From positions 108,801-172,800 of the forward strand of contig NZ_JANIOC010000009.1 of the NCBI RefSeq assembly GCF_024733565.1: 64,000 bases of DNA. Reading direction: 5' to 3'. The position numbers and the translations under genes were made by a program. The notes under the pieces are model-generated. The model saw nothing but the letters and a program-made list of their open reading frames with translations, did not search any database and was not told the origin of the DNA. The stretch comes from Rossellomorea sp. SC111. Lineage in GTDB: Bacteria > Bacillota > Bacilli > Bacillales > Bacillaceae_B. This document shows, in pieces, positions 52,334-59,679 of the stretch. The stretch's first letter is position 1, and the number at the start of each line of letters is the position of its first letter.

Positions 52334-53176
52334 TTATCTAGGAGATTCGCTTGCCATGAATCCGAAGTGGACGTGATCCTGAACCGGAATCCAGGCTCCT
52401 ACTCCTTGTGATGTGACGTTTTTCACGACGATGGAACGTTTCGTTCCTTTCATGACGAGGAATACTTCCCCATAGGTAACTTTCCCTTTTTCGTTTATGG
52501 CCGGTGCATAAGCATACAGATAGCCCAGTCGTTTAGGGGAAATGTTATACACTTGATCCTTCTTTGTCCCCGCCCCCACGATGGTCTGGAAGGCGAGTGG
52601 CAATTTGGATTTATCCATTGCTTTGATGAGCATCATTTTTTCTACATCATCTGCATGGGGAACTTTTGCCGTAAGCCCACCCTTTACGACCTTTTGTGCT
52701 TCCTGGACGTAGTGAATTTGATAGTTGGATTTTCCTCCGCGGTTATCAAAGTAATTCGTGTTGACCTTTTGATACTCCCAGTTCGGGGAGGTTTCCGTCG
52801 ATGCATAGTTCAGCGGCCATTCCCCAAGATAAATAGTGGCACGAAGTCCGATCGTCGGTGCTTTATTGACCGTGGACTCGTTCAGGATGCGGATCAGGTT
52901 CGGGTTCTCGATCCTCACATTGGAGGTTTCGATCAGCTCCTGACTCCATTCGCTCGGTTGCAGATAAGGTTGATCCTGTGTAGAATTTGGATACGTATTT
53001 TCCTTGGCGATATTCAGTACTGAGTTCGGGATCTTTACGCTCGAATCCTCAGTCGAAGTCGGAGCCTTCTCCGTTTTTGGCTTCATTTCTTTTTTAGGAC
53101 TGGTTTGGGCGTGAAGCCCTGTAGTTGTAACGAAAAATGCGAGTATGACCATAAGAGCAGTGCGCATTAATTTCAT
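52334..53176 (-). CDS. yfkD: YfkD family exported protein
   Basis: A 280-aa protein with a signal peptide (1-25, LHAQ end) and a Lys/Pro/Thr-rich linker before a domain starting near VKIPNSVLNIAKENTYPNST. The body (IYLGEWPLNYASTETSPNWEYQK, YQIHYVQEAQKVVKGGL) matches B. subtilis YfkD; function unknown. Start ATG 53176 is 8 bases after AAAGGAG. In B. subtilis yfkD lies beside yfkE; here a 2.4-kb gene intervenes. Confidence 0.85.
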   Translation of the reverse strand: MKLMRTALMVILAFFVTTTGLHAQTSPKKEMKPKTEKAPTSTEDSSVKIPNSVLNIAKENTYPNSTQDQPYLQPSEWSQELIETSNVRIENPNLIRILNESTVNKAPTIGLRATIYLGEWPLNYASTETSPNWEYQKVNTNYFDNRGGKSNYQIHYVQEAQKVVKGGLTAKVPHADDVEKMMLIKAMDKSKLPLAFQTIVGAGTKKDQVYNISPKRLGYLYAYAPAINEKGKVTYGEVFLVMKGTKRSIVVKNVTSQGVGAWIPVQDHVHFGFMASESPR

Positions 53177-53366
53177 GTATTTGACTCCTTTCAAGCATAT
53201 AAGGGTTTGCCGTTAGTTTTTCCTAGAAGGTGCAGCTTATCCAAAAAACTTTATTTGAAAGAATATTTACAAAATTCTAATTTTATTTTATACTAATGTT
53301 GAAGAGGGAACGTCCGAGCTTCTCCTACAAAGCGTATCGGTGTTTCCGATCATTCTGCATTCCCTG

Positions 53367-53405
53367 AAAAAGCCCTGGAATCTCTAAAGATTCCAGGGCT
53401 TTTTT
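53367..53405 (-). terminator. Terminator of the cysteine-rich repeat gene
   Basis: AAAAGCCCTGGAATC and GATTCCAGGGCTTTT with a 6-base loop and A/T runs. Confidence 0.92.
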
Positions 53406-55854
53406 AATCGTCTTCCATTTTTCTTGAAGAACATGCAAGAATGGTGCAACCCGGATTGGAAACGATTCTTTTTCCTTTCCAAAAGATGAATGCCCGGATC
53501 GTGAGACTCTCAGTCATACCTTGTTTTGGGGTTATGTTTGCTGAATAGTTGCCGTCTTCATCCGGGATCGCTGGATTTGGCTTGATGACACTTTTCAAAT
53601 GTTCTTCCAATACTTCAAAATGCACCTGAATCTGTTTCAAATCCTCACACTGGACTTTCCCTGTGAGACATGCTCCCTTGCAGTTTACAATCACTGGAAC
53701 ATTCAGGGATAAACCCGGGTTCGTAAATTCCTTGGATGCCTCTGAGATTACTTCAGCTGCTTCTTTTGAAGCCGCTGTGATGTCATTTGAAGAACTTGTT
53801 TCCTCATCGCCTATATTTTCAAGAAGAAGCACTTCCCCGTCTTCAGAAGTCCCACTTGCACGCTCTTCATCCTTCAATTCTTCGCAGCAGTCGATCGGGT
53901 CCACCTCATCTTCGTCTTCCCCTGGATGTGGGCATGTGCAATGAATTTTGATCACTTTCTTCTCTATTATGATTTCCTTTCCCTCGATCCAGGCTGTTGC
54001 CTGAACCACAGCTTCTTCGGATACATGTGAATCCGGGGTGAGCACCGCTTCATATTCCCCTTTTGCATTCGTTTTGATTTGATCGGGGGTGATGGTCGCA
54101 ACTTCGGGGGTGACTTTCAGCTTGATCCCCACGTTGGCGGCCGGCCTTCCATTACAGGTGAATTTCCCGGTAATCGCTGCTCCATCACAAGAAATACATT
54201 CAGGTATACAGAGTGTCAGCTTAGGCTTCTCACATATGAGGCAACCGGCATAGATGAACACCATTTCCGAAACCGCTTTTCCACCTACCACTGCCGTCGC
54301 CGTAAATGGGACCTCCCTGAATGGGGTATTCGGAGGAACGAAAGCTAGGGTTGAAAATTCCCCGTTCTCATCAGTAGTGACAACCGGTGGCTTAAAGGTT
54401 AACACTGGACTTGAAAACGAGACCTCTTTATTTGCCAGTGGAAATCCTTCACACGAAAGACAGCCTGAAATGATTCCTTTACAATTCAGCTTTTTGTTCT
54501 CTTTGATGTGAATCTTTGGATGCTTGCATCGACAATCTATGGTGACCTCCCCAGAGGCGGTGACCTGTTCCCCGTAGGCGGTAGCCGTCGCTTTGATAAT
54601 GATCGTTTCATGGACTCCGAGTCGTGGCCAGAGATTGGTGACATATCTGCCTTCTTCATCGGTAAATGCCGGGTTCGGATCGATTTCTACTGCATCTGGC
54701 TCAGAAGCCGTGACCGTAAACAAAATCCTGGCTTGCTTAACAGGCGCCCCGTCGCATGTCAGCCTTCCCGTCAGTTTCGTTCCTTCACACGTGACTTCCT
54801 CACATGGAACTTCAAGGGTCAACTTTGGCTTGCGGCACTTTTTGCATCCTGAAATCACGGTATCGGTGGCTCTTATGGTCTTCCCATCGATCACGGCTGT
54901 CGCTGTATAGGAAGCAGTTTGAAATGGTGTCCCTTTTTTCACTGTGACAACAGATGAAAACCTTCCGTTCTCATCGGTAACCGGGTTCGGTGTCTGGAAC
55001 ATGAGGATGGATGAACCTGACAATGTGACCGGTACATTTGCCTGCGGAATTCCATCACATGTGACTTTACCTGAGATGGTCGAGCGGCAGTCGATTTTTT
55101 TTAACCTGTCTAGCTTGATGGCCGGGTTCTTGCATTTCACACATCTTACTTCCACTTCCCTCGTTATCGACACTACCTTTAATCCCCCGATGTTCGTCAC
55201 GGCCGTGATTCGGATCGTTTCATCCACATCGGGAAACGGAACCAGTGTTGCCGTGTATCTCCCGTCACTCTGTGTAATCGCGGGATTAGGGGTGAGGACG
55301 ACGCGGTTGGAGGCGGATTCGATGATAAATGATATGGCTGCATTTCCGATTGCCTGGCCGTCACATACAAGTCTTCCCCTGATTTGTGTGCCTTTGCAGC
55401 CGACAGGACAAGGAATCGGCTCCAGTGTCAGCACTGGATTTTTGCATAGGATGCAATCCACTCTAACAAAAATCGTGTCACTGATGGTCTTTCCGATCAC
55501 GACGGCCGTTGCTGTGACCTGGACATTCGGTGTAATCGGGGTACCCGGTGCCACGGTCACCCTCGTCGAAAACCGGCCCGTGCTGTCCGTGACCGGTGTG
55601 GAATCTTCAAAGACCAGACCCCCAAACGAGGAGCTAAGCGTAACCGTCACACCTTGCAGGGGCTGATAATCGCACAGGATCCTCCCGCTGATGATGCCTT
55701 CGCAGCTGATGATGCCGATATCATCCAGTTGAATGGTTGGATTCGTGCATCCTTCAAAAGGAAAAATCCCCGGACATCCTCTCGGAGGTAACTCGATTTT
55801 ACAATCAATGATTTTACCGTTCGTCGGTTTTTTCTTTTTTCTCACGCTACTCAT
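53404..55854 (-). CDS. Large cysteine-rich tandem Ig-like repeat protein
   Basis: An 816-aa protein (or 813 from GTG 55845, which is 9 bases after AAAGGA; ATG 55854 is directly next to it). No signal peptide or membrane helix. Seven repeats of about 100 aa begin at residues 36, 137, 241, 340, 443, 541 and about 712. Repeats 1, 3 and 5 (type A: IISGRILCDY; TATAVVIGKTI) alternate with 2, 4 and 6 (type B: RGRLVCDG; TPNPAITQSDGRYTATL); repeat 7 is type B. Junctions carry CxxC or CxC pairs (CILC, CVKC, CKKC, CRC, CLIC, CTC). An acidic, Ser-rich linker (642-711) precedes repeat 7. Strand patterns resemble bacterial Ig-like (Big_1) folds. Absent from the B. subtilis yfkD-yfkE junction; possibly a disulfide-linked spore or surface layer protein, which is inference. 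Confidence 0.75.
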   Translation of the reverse strand: MSSVRKKKKPTNGKIIDCKIELPPRGCPGIFPFEGCTNPTIQLDDIGIISCEGIISGRILCDYQPLQGVTVTLSSSFGGLVFEDSTPVTDSTGRFSTRVTVAPGTPITPNVQVTATAVVIGKTISDTIFVRVDCILCKNPVLTLEPIPCPVGCKGTQIRGRLVCDGQAIGNAAISFIIESASNRVVLTPNPAITQSDGRYTATLVPFPDVDETIRITAVTNIGGLKVVSITREVEVRCVKCKNPAIKLDRLKKIDCRSTISGKVTCDGIPQANVPVTLSGSSILMFQTPNPVTDENGRFSSVVTVKKGTPFQTASYTATAVIDGKTIRATDTVISGCKKCRKPKLTLEVPCEEVTCEGTKLTGRLTCDGAPVKQARILFTVTASEPDAVEIDPNPAFTDEEGRYVTNLWPRLGVHETIIIKATATAYGEQVTASGEVTIDCRCKHPKIHIKENKKLNCKGIISGCLSCEGFPLANKEVSFSSPVLTFKPPVVTTDENGEFSTLAFVPPNTPFREVPFTATAVVGGKAVSEMVFIYAGCLICEKPKLTLCIPECISCDGAAITGKFTCNGRPAANVGIKLKVTPEVATITPDQIKTNAKGEYEAVLTPDSHVSEEAVVQATAWIEGKEIIIEKKVIKIHCTCPHPGEDEDEVDPIDCCEELKDEERASGTSEDGEVLLLENIGDEETSSSNDITAASKEAAEVISEASKEFTNPGLSLNVPVIVNCKGACLTGKVQCEDLKQIQVHFEVLEEHLKSVIKPNPAIPDEDGNYSANITPKQGMTESLTIRAFIFWKGKRIVSNPGCTILACSSRKMEDD

Positions 55855-55925
55855 TCCTTTGCACAAAAACTCTCCTGTTATCTTATTCAAGAATGAGTAG
55901 GCGGTTCTCACGGAAATGATTTTCC

Positions 55926-55960
55926 CGCAAAAAGACCCGGCAGAAATCCTGCCGGGTCTT
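55926..55960 (-). terminator. Terminator of the Ca2+/H+ antiporter gene
   Basis: AAGACCCGGCAG and CTGCCGGGTCTT, a perfect 12-bp stem, followed on the minus strand by five T. Confidence 0.92.
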
Positions 55961-55970
55961 ACCTTGACAA

Positions 55971-57029
55971 TTATAGTAAATAAAATCCGATTCCCATGAT
56001 GAAGTAAGCGGCAAGAAGGGTCAATCCTTCGAACCAATTCGTTTCTCCATCATTTGAGATGATCACTGTGAGCAGCACCGCCGACACCATTGCCACAAGT
56101 TCCGGTAACGTAAACACAAGTGACATGCTTTTTTCAAAAAATAATGAAACCAGAACGAGCACAGGTGCTACGAACATGGCGACCTGCAGGGTGGACCCTA
56201 CGGCAATCTCAACAGCGACATCCATCTTGTTTTTATACGCCATGATCACGGCTGAAGCATGCTCCGCCGCATTCCCTACTATCGCTACAATGATGACCCC
56301 GATAAAGAGCTCGCTCCAACCGAAAGCTTCCCCTACTTCTTCAAAAGTATGGACAAGGCGCTCCGATACATAAGCGACGGCAACAGTCGAGAGAGCAAGA
56401 ATGAGTAAAGCTTTCCCCTTGCTCCATTCAGGTTCCTCATCATGATCGTGTGCTCCTTCGCTGTTCTCACTCTGATACACACCGCGGTGTGTCACAAGTT
56501 TGAAGAACAGGGCGAATAAATAAAGGAGAATCAAAATGATTGATATCCCGATGGAAAGGCTCATCGTCCTCCCTTCATTCATGTCCATGGAGAACACTTC
56601 CGGAATAACGAAGGCGACGATGATGGCGAACATAAGGAGCCCTGAATTGTGGCGGGCATCGAACACATTGAACTTCTGACGCTTGAACTTCACGCCTCCG
56701 ACAAAGAAGGACAATCCTGCAACCAGAAGGAGATTCCCGAGGACGGACCCGGTCAGCGAGGCCAATACGACCCCGATCAAACCGGCCTTTAGCGCAAAAA
56801 TGGATATGATCAGTTCCACCGCGTTCCCGAAGGTGGCATTCAGAAGTCCACCGATACGGGGACCCGACACAACGGCCAGGCTTTCCGTCGCCCTACCCAT
56901 AAACGCCGCCAGGGCAATGATCGTGACACAATAAATGACGAACATAATGACACTTGGCCAATGAAGCAGAGAACCGATCACCGAAACCGGGACCCCTGCA
57001 AATACAAGCAGCGTAAATACTTTATTCAT
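55971..57029 (-). CDS. yfkE: Ca2+/H+ antiporter (YfkE, CaCA family)
   Basis: A 352-aa, 11-helix cation antiporter. The two alpha repeats are visible as NATFGNAVELIISIFALKAG and VAIVGNAAEHASAVIMAYKN, whose GNxxE glutamates bind Ca2+. A His/Asp/Glu-rich loop (SEGAHDHDEEPEW) lies between the halves. YfkE of B. subtilis has the same length. ATG 57029 is 11 bases after AAAGGA; ATG 57041 overlaps that site. Confidence 0.92.
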   Translation of the reverse strand: MNKVFTLLVFAGVPVSVIGSLLHWPSVIMFVIYCVTIIALAAFMGRATESLAVVSGPRIGGLLNATFGNAVELIISIFALKAGLIGVVLASLTGSVLGNLLLVAGLSFFVGGVKFKRQKFNVFDARHNSGLLMFAIIVAFVIPEVFSMDMNEGRTMSLSIGISIILILLYLFALFFKLVTHRGVYQSENSEGAHDHDEEPEWSKGKALLILALSTVAVAYVSERLVHTFEEVGEAFGWSELFIGVIIVAIVGNAAEHASAVIMAYKNKMDVAVEIAVGSTLQVAMFVAPVLVLVSLFFEKSMSLVFTLPELVAMVSAVLLTVIISNDGETNWFEGLTLLAAYFIMGIGFYLL

Positions 57030-57115
57030 GTTACGACCCATCCTTTATAATAAATTTGGTTAAAACCTGCCTGTTTAGACACATTATAGATAGAACCTGA
57101 TTAGGAGGAATATCC

Positions 57116-57529
57116 ATGGTACAAACCTTAAAAGATAAAATAACAGAGCTGTTTTCACATCATAAAATCGGCACCCTTGCCACCATCCGTGACAACAAAC
57201 CGTACTCACGGTTTATGATGTTCGATCACGACGATCTTACTCTGTATACGGCAACCAACGAACATGCCCACAAGGCAGAAGACATCGCACAGAACCCTCA
57301 AGTGCACATCCTTCTAGGCTATGACCGTGATTCCGATCATGAACACTATGTAGAAATCGAAGCAGAGGCATCCGTCGAAGAATCACCGGAACTGAAAGCG
57401 AAATTCTGGAAAGAGGAGCTCAAACACTGGATCGCAAGCCCCGATGATCCCGAATACCTGCTCCTCAAACTCACACCCAAAACCATCCTCTACTACTCAA
57501 AACCCGGCAGCGAGCCCCAGGAGCTGTAA
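57116..57529 (+). CDS. General stress protein 26-like flavin-binding protein (YdaG type)
   Basis: A 137-aa pyridoxamine 5'-phosphate oxidase-fold (split barrel) protein, KIGTLATIRDNKPYSRFMMFDHDD then LYTATNEHAHKAEDIAQNP. It matches the YdaG/GSP26 group, which binds flavin and is induced by stress; reaction unknown. TTAGGAGGAA precedes ATG. No clear SigB promoter was seen. Confidence 0.85.
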   Translation: MVQTLKDKITELFSHHKIGTLATIRDNKPYSRFMMFDHDDLTLYTATNEHAHKAEDIAQNPQVHILLGYDRDSDHEHYVEIEAEASVEESPELKAKFWKEELKHWIASPDDPEYLLLKLTPKTILYYSKPGSEPQEL

Positions 57530-57548
57530 GTGAATTTTGAGTGAATCG

Positions 57549-57564
57549 TGAGGGACGGACCTCT
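57549..57564. repeat. REP-like core copy
   Basis: TGAGGGACGGACCTCT, first of a group of five core copies in 230 bases between the GSP26-like and OsmC genes. Confidence 0.75.
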
Positions 57565-57596
57565 AACAGACCAACAGAAAGGCCTATTTCGATACT

Positions 57597-57666
57597 TTGA
57601 GGGACGGACCTTCAAATGGTCAGACGCCTGCACCTGTTCTTTCCATTCTGAGGTCCGTCCCTCTTC
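57597..57666. repeat. REP-like inverted pair 1
   Basis: TTGAGGGACGGACCTTCA (57597-57614) faces GAGGTCCGTCCCTCTT (57650-57665). The inner flanks AAATGG and CCATT also pair, so a stem of about 20 bp with small bulges can form. Confidence 0.8.
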
Positions 57667-57699
57667 TCTTCCGCGCAACTTCATTCAAAAAACCTCTCA

Positions 57700-57760
57700 T
57701 TGAGGGACGGACCTTCAACCAAGTGTATCTTACGATCACCTTATAGAGGTCCGTCCCTCA
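57700..57760. repeat. REP-like inverted pair 2
   Basis: TTGAGGGACGGACCTTCAA (57700-57718) faces AGAGGTCCGTCCCTCA (57745-57760), giving a 14-bp perfect outer stem. It ends 8 bases before the stop of the OsmC gene. Confidence 0.8.
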
Positions 57761-57767
57761 CCACTCT

Positions 57768-58151
57768 TTACCCCACCAACTCAAACGTCTCTTCTATCTT
57801 GATGCTGTCCTGCACCGATTGCACCATGGAGCAGTTCTTGCGTGTGAGTTTCATGGCTTTTTCGATCTTCGCTTCGTCAAGGTCCGTCCCTCTGATTGTG
57901 AAGTGAAGGGAGATGGCTTCGACGCGGTTGGCTTCGTCTTCGTTGCGGGTGACGTCTGCTTTGATATGGATGTCGTCGAAAGGAATGCGCATTTTTTCGA
58001 GTACGTTGCGGAGCACTCCCCCACTGCATACGGCGACAGATGACACTAATAATTGGAAGGGGCGGAAACCATACTCTTCGTTACCCGATACCTCCAGCTT
58101 CCCAAACACTAAATCACTGTAAAATCCGCCTTCTTGCATGTTATATTCCAT
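57768..58151 (-). CDS. OsmC/Ohr family protein
   Basis: A 127-aa thiol peroxidase-like protein. Redox cysteines lie in VSSVAVCSGGVLRNVLEKM (about residue 42) and KNCSMVQSV (about residue 107), the conserved pair of the family. Members reduce organic hydroperoxides; this small subgroup has unclear substrates. The codons for RGTDLD (57893-57876) contain an exact REP core, AGAGGGACGGACCTTGA, read in frame. Confidence 0.85.
   Translation of the reverse strand: MEYNMQEGGFYSDLVFGKLEVSGNEEYGFRPFQLLVSSVAVCSGGVLRNVLEKMRIPFDDIHIKADVTRNEDEANRVEAISLHFTIRGTDLDEAKIEKAMKLTRKNCSMVQSVQDSIKIEETFELVG
57879..57893. repeat. REP-like core inside the OsmC coding sequence
   Basis: AAGGTCCGTCCCTCT, identical to the intergenic copies over 14-15 bases, lies within the OsmC gene and encodes RGTDL on the minus strand. 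May be chance or in-frame acquisition. Confidence 0.5.
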
Positions 58152-58281
58152 TTCTTCATCATTCCTTCCTTAATATGCTAGTAGATGTTTTGATTTTACT
58201 CTATTCACCCTGTATTGCCAAACATTGAAATTGAGGGTACCATCAAAGAAGATATTTACTATGATTGGGAGTTTTGACAAA

Positions 58282-59466
58282 ATGAATCAAACATTAGCCT
58301 TCCGTTTCAGAGTGCTTGTCGGGATCGTCGCCATTTCCGGTTTCTCACAGGGAATGCTCCTTCCCCTCATCGCCATCATTTTCGAACAGGATGGACTGTC
58401 TTCTTCCCTGAACGGGTTAAACGCAACGGCGCTCTATATCGGAATCCTGCTGGCCTCACCACTAATGGAGCGACCGCTTCAGAAAATCGGCTATAAACCG
58501 ATGATCATCATCGGGGGAATCATCGTTGCCGTATCGCTCTTACTGTTCCCGGTCTGGAAATCCTTCTGGTTCTGGTTCGCCCTTCGCCTTCTGATCGGAA
58601 TCGGGGATCACATGCTCCACTTTGCCACCCAGACGTGGATCACGTCGTTTTCACCGAAAGAACGCCGGGGACGGAACATTTCCATTTACGGGGTATCCTT
58701 TGGGATCGGATTCGCCGTCGGACCGATGATGACACAGCTCATCACGATCCATCAAGCCTTACCGTTCATCATTTCTTCCTTATTAAGCCTGACGGTATGG
58801 ATGTTCGTCTTTCGCTTGCAAAATGAATTTCCCGAACAGCAGAACATCGGCAGCGCCTCGTTCCTCGGGTCATTCCACCGTTTCGGAAAGGTCCTCAAAT
58901 ATGCCTGGGTCGCTTTGTTGCCGCCTCTCGGATATGGATTCCTTGAAGCGTCATTAAATGGGAACTTCCCTGTTTTCGCCCTGCGAAACGGCCTTTCCAT
59001 TGAAGCCGTGGCCATCCTCCTTCCTGCGTTTGCAGTGGGAAGCATCATCTCACAGGTGCCCCTCGGCATTCTGAGTGACAAATACGGCAGACAGCATGTC
59101 CTCCTCATTGTTATGATGATTGGATTCCTGTGTTTCTCGGCTGCCGGAATCGTTTCTGAGTCCACGATCGGACTGTTCATTTGCTTCACACTTGCCGGCA
59201 TGGCCGTCGGATCGACGTTTTCCCTCGGCATCAGCTACATGACGGACCTCCTGCCAAAGGAATTACTTCCAGCGGGGAACATCATGTGTGGGATCTTCTT
59301 CAGCTTCGGCAGTATGATCGGTCCTTTCATCGGTGGAATCACCATCGACTGGTTCAAAGGATCAAGCTTCTTCTATTTGATCGCCTGCATGATGCTGATG
59401 ATTTTTGTGAGTCTCCTTGTCTTTTCCCTGCAAAATCGGCGTGGAGAAATAACCCAGAATAACTAG
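58282..59466 (+). CDS. yfkF: MFS transporter (YfkF-like)
   Basis: A 394-aa, 12-helix major facilitator. Loop motifs include ASPLMERPLQKIGYKPMIIIGG (variant motif A) and PLGILSDKYGRQHVLLIV (motif A of the second half). B. subtilis yfkF encodes an MFS protein of the same size near yfkE. ATG 58282 is 10 bases after GGGAG; ATG 58261 is an alternative. Substrate unknown, probably drug efflux. Confidence 0.8.
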   Translation: MNQTLAFRFRVLVGIVAISGFSQGMLLPLIAIIFEQDGLSSSLNGLNATALYIGILLASPLMERPLQKIGYKPMIIIGGIIVAVSLLLFPVWKSFWFWFALRLLIGIGDHMLHFATQTWITSFSPKERRGRNISIYGVSFGIGFAVGPMMTQLITIHQALPFIISSLLSLTVWMFVFRLQNEFPEQQNIGSASFLGSFHRFGKVLKYAWVALLPPLGYGFLEASLNGNFPVFALRNGLSIEAVAILLPAFAVGSIISQVPLGILSDKYGRQHVLLIVMMIGFLCFSAAGIVSESTIGLFICFTLAGMAVGSTFSLGISYMTDLLPKELLPAGNIMCGIFFSFGSMIGPFIGGITIDWFKGSSFFYLIACMMLMIFVSLLVFSLQNRRGEITQNN

Positions 59467-59509
59467 CACAAAATGCTTCCCATCTTCATATACATGTGAT
59501 AGGATTAGA

Positions 59510-59524
59510 TTATAATCATTACAA
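59510..59524 (+). promoter_or_regulatory. PerR box upstream of the ZosA-like gene
   Basis: TTATAATCATTACAA matches the PerR consensus TTATAATnATTATAA at 14 of 15 positions and contains the likely -10 TATAAT (59511-59516). Confidence 0.7.
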
Positions 59525-59621
59525 ATTACTAACTTCATATACTTTCAGCTAAGAGCACGTGCCGTTTTGCTGTCACCTTTCACTGGTGGCAGCTTTCGTC
59601 GTTTTATAGGGGTAATGACGT

Positions 59622-59636
59622 TGATTATTATTCTCA
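59622..59636 (+). promoter_or_regulatory. Second Fur-family-like box
   Basis: TGATTATTATTCTCA matches the Fur/Zur 7-1-7 pattern TGATAATnATTATCA at 13 of 15 positions, 44 bases before the ATPase start. Confidence 0.4.
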
Positions 59637-59679
59637 ATGAGAAACCCCCATTTTCATTTACTAACAAGGAGGAATACTT

